DNA from: Sulfurovum sp.
GTDB lineage: Bacteria; Campylobacterota; Campylobacteria; Campylobacterales; Sulfurovaceae
Direction: 5' to 3'
DNA length: 6,710 nucleotides
NCBI GenBank assembly: GCA_015661535.1
Contig: DQVY01000255.1
Span: 1 to 6,710, forward strand
Under the pieces are notes generated by a model. It made no database searches and was not told where the DNA came from. It saw only the letters and a list, made by a program, of their open reading frames with translations. Positions within the stretch are counted from its first letter, which is position 1. Each line of letters opens with the position of its first letter. Of the stretch, positions 6,601-6,710 are shown piece after piece. The translations under genes and the position numbers were made by a program.

Positions 6601-6710
6601 GTTATACGTACCTTTGTTCCTTTGTTTAACACTGAACTTATATGCAAAGTATAGCCATAACTCACTACCACCTGATTGACAATGTCCAAACCTATGCCAA
6701 ACCCACCTTC
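6588..6710 (-). CDS. Sensor histidine kinase, C-terminal fragment (ATP-binding G2 box), 5' part outside window
   Basis: A minus-strand frame open from the window edge encodes 40 residues and stops at TAA (6590-6588). It begins EGGFGIGLDIV, the glycine-rich G2 box of the HATPase_c fold, whose GxGxGL pattern closes over ATP. It continues with VSYGYTLHISS and NKGTKVRIT, matching the usual final strands (a G-x-x-I-x-I-x-S stretch, then a GKGT-like turn and a beta strand). This is therefore the very end of a two-component sensor kinase; the H box, N box, sensor and membrane parts lie beyond base 6710. The stop lies 13 bases inside the small cytochrome gene, so the two are probably cotranscribed. 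A response-regulator gene would be expected just upstream. The kinase is the likeliest regulator of the cytochrome and efflux genes, but the fragment says nothing about its stimulus. Confidence 0.88.
   Translation of the reverse strand, partial: EGGFGIGLDIVNQVVVSYGYTLHISSVLNKGTKVRITWEK

Noticed and set aside
1..6710. CRISPR array, tRNA/rRNA, insertion sequence or attachment sites
   Set aside because: No spaced direct repeats, tRNA-like cloverleaf, transposase motif or terminal inverted repeat was found; the window is almost entirely filled by coding sequence.

Overview
The window is a compact, single-direction (minus-strand) gene cluster, probably one operon. In transcription order, from high to low coordinates, it reads: the C-terminal end of a sensor histidine kinase (6710-6588), a small secreted mono-haem cytochrome c (6600-6244), a larger secreted cytochrome c whose C-terminal half looks like a Spy/CpxP-type LTXXQ domain (6195-5419), a TolC-like outer-membrane channel (5355-4045), an HlyD/AcrA-type membrane-fusion adaptor (4045-2921), and an RND inner-membrane pump (2921 to beyond base 1, C-terminus cut off by the window edge). 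No plus-strand gene is supported: all open frames there lie opposite real genes.

The organism is most likely a Gram-negative bacterium of the Campylobacterota (Epsilonproteobacteria), perhaps a Sulfurimonas/Sulfurovum-like sulfur or hydrogen oxidiser. The grounds are the moderately AT-rich composition, Lys/Ile/Leu-rich proteins, a promoter-like extended -10 without a clear -35, and small CxxCH cytochromes with the IMPP and VMPSQ ligand loops that I associate with that group. This is inference from style; no marker gene is present.

Layout and coupling: the kinase stop codon lies 13 bases inside the first cytochrome gene. The two cytochrome genes are 48 bases apart. A 63-base gap with a candidate internal promoter precedes the channel gene. 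Channel-adaptor and adaptor-pump are each joined by a one-base TAATG overlap, with almost identical 14-base junction sequences. No convincing terminator is visible anywhere, so the whole set may be cotranscribed.

How it may work together: adaptor, channel and RND pump form a complete tripartite efflux system driven by proton motive force. The upstream kinase (with a response regulator presumably outside the window) is the natural controller. The two cytochromes are the unusual part. The second joins a haem-c domain to a domain resembling the periplasmic chaperone/sensor family (Spy, CpxP, ZraP, CnrX), whose members often work beside two-component systems and metal or envelope-stress efflux. 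A redox- or haem-based periplasmic sensor feeding the kinase, or an electron-transfer partner that detoxifies the pump's substrate, are both reasonable but untested ideas. The pump substrate cannot be read from the sequence.
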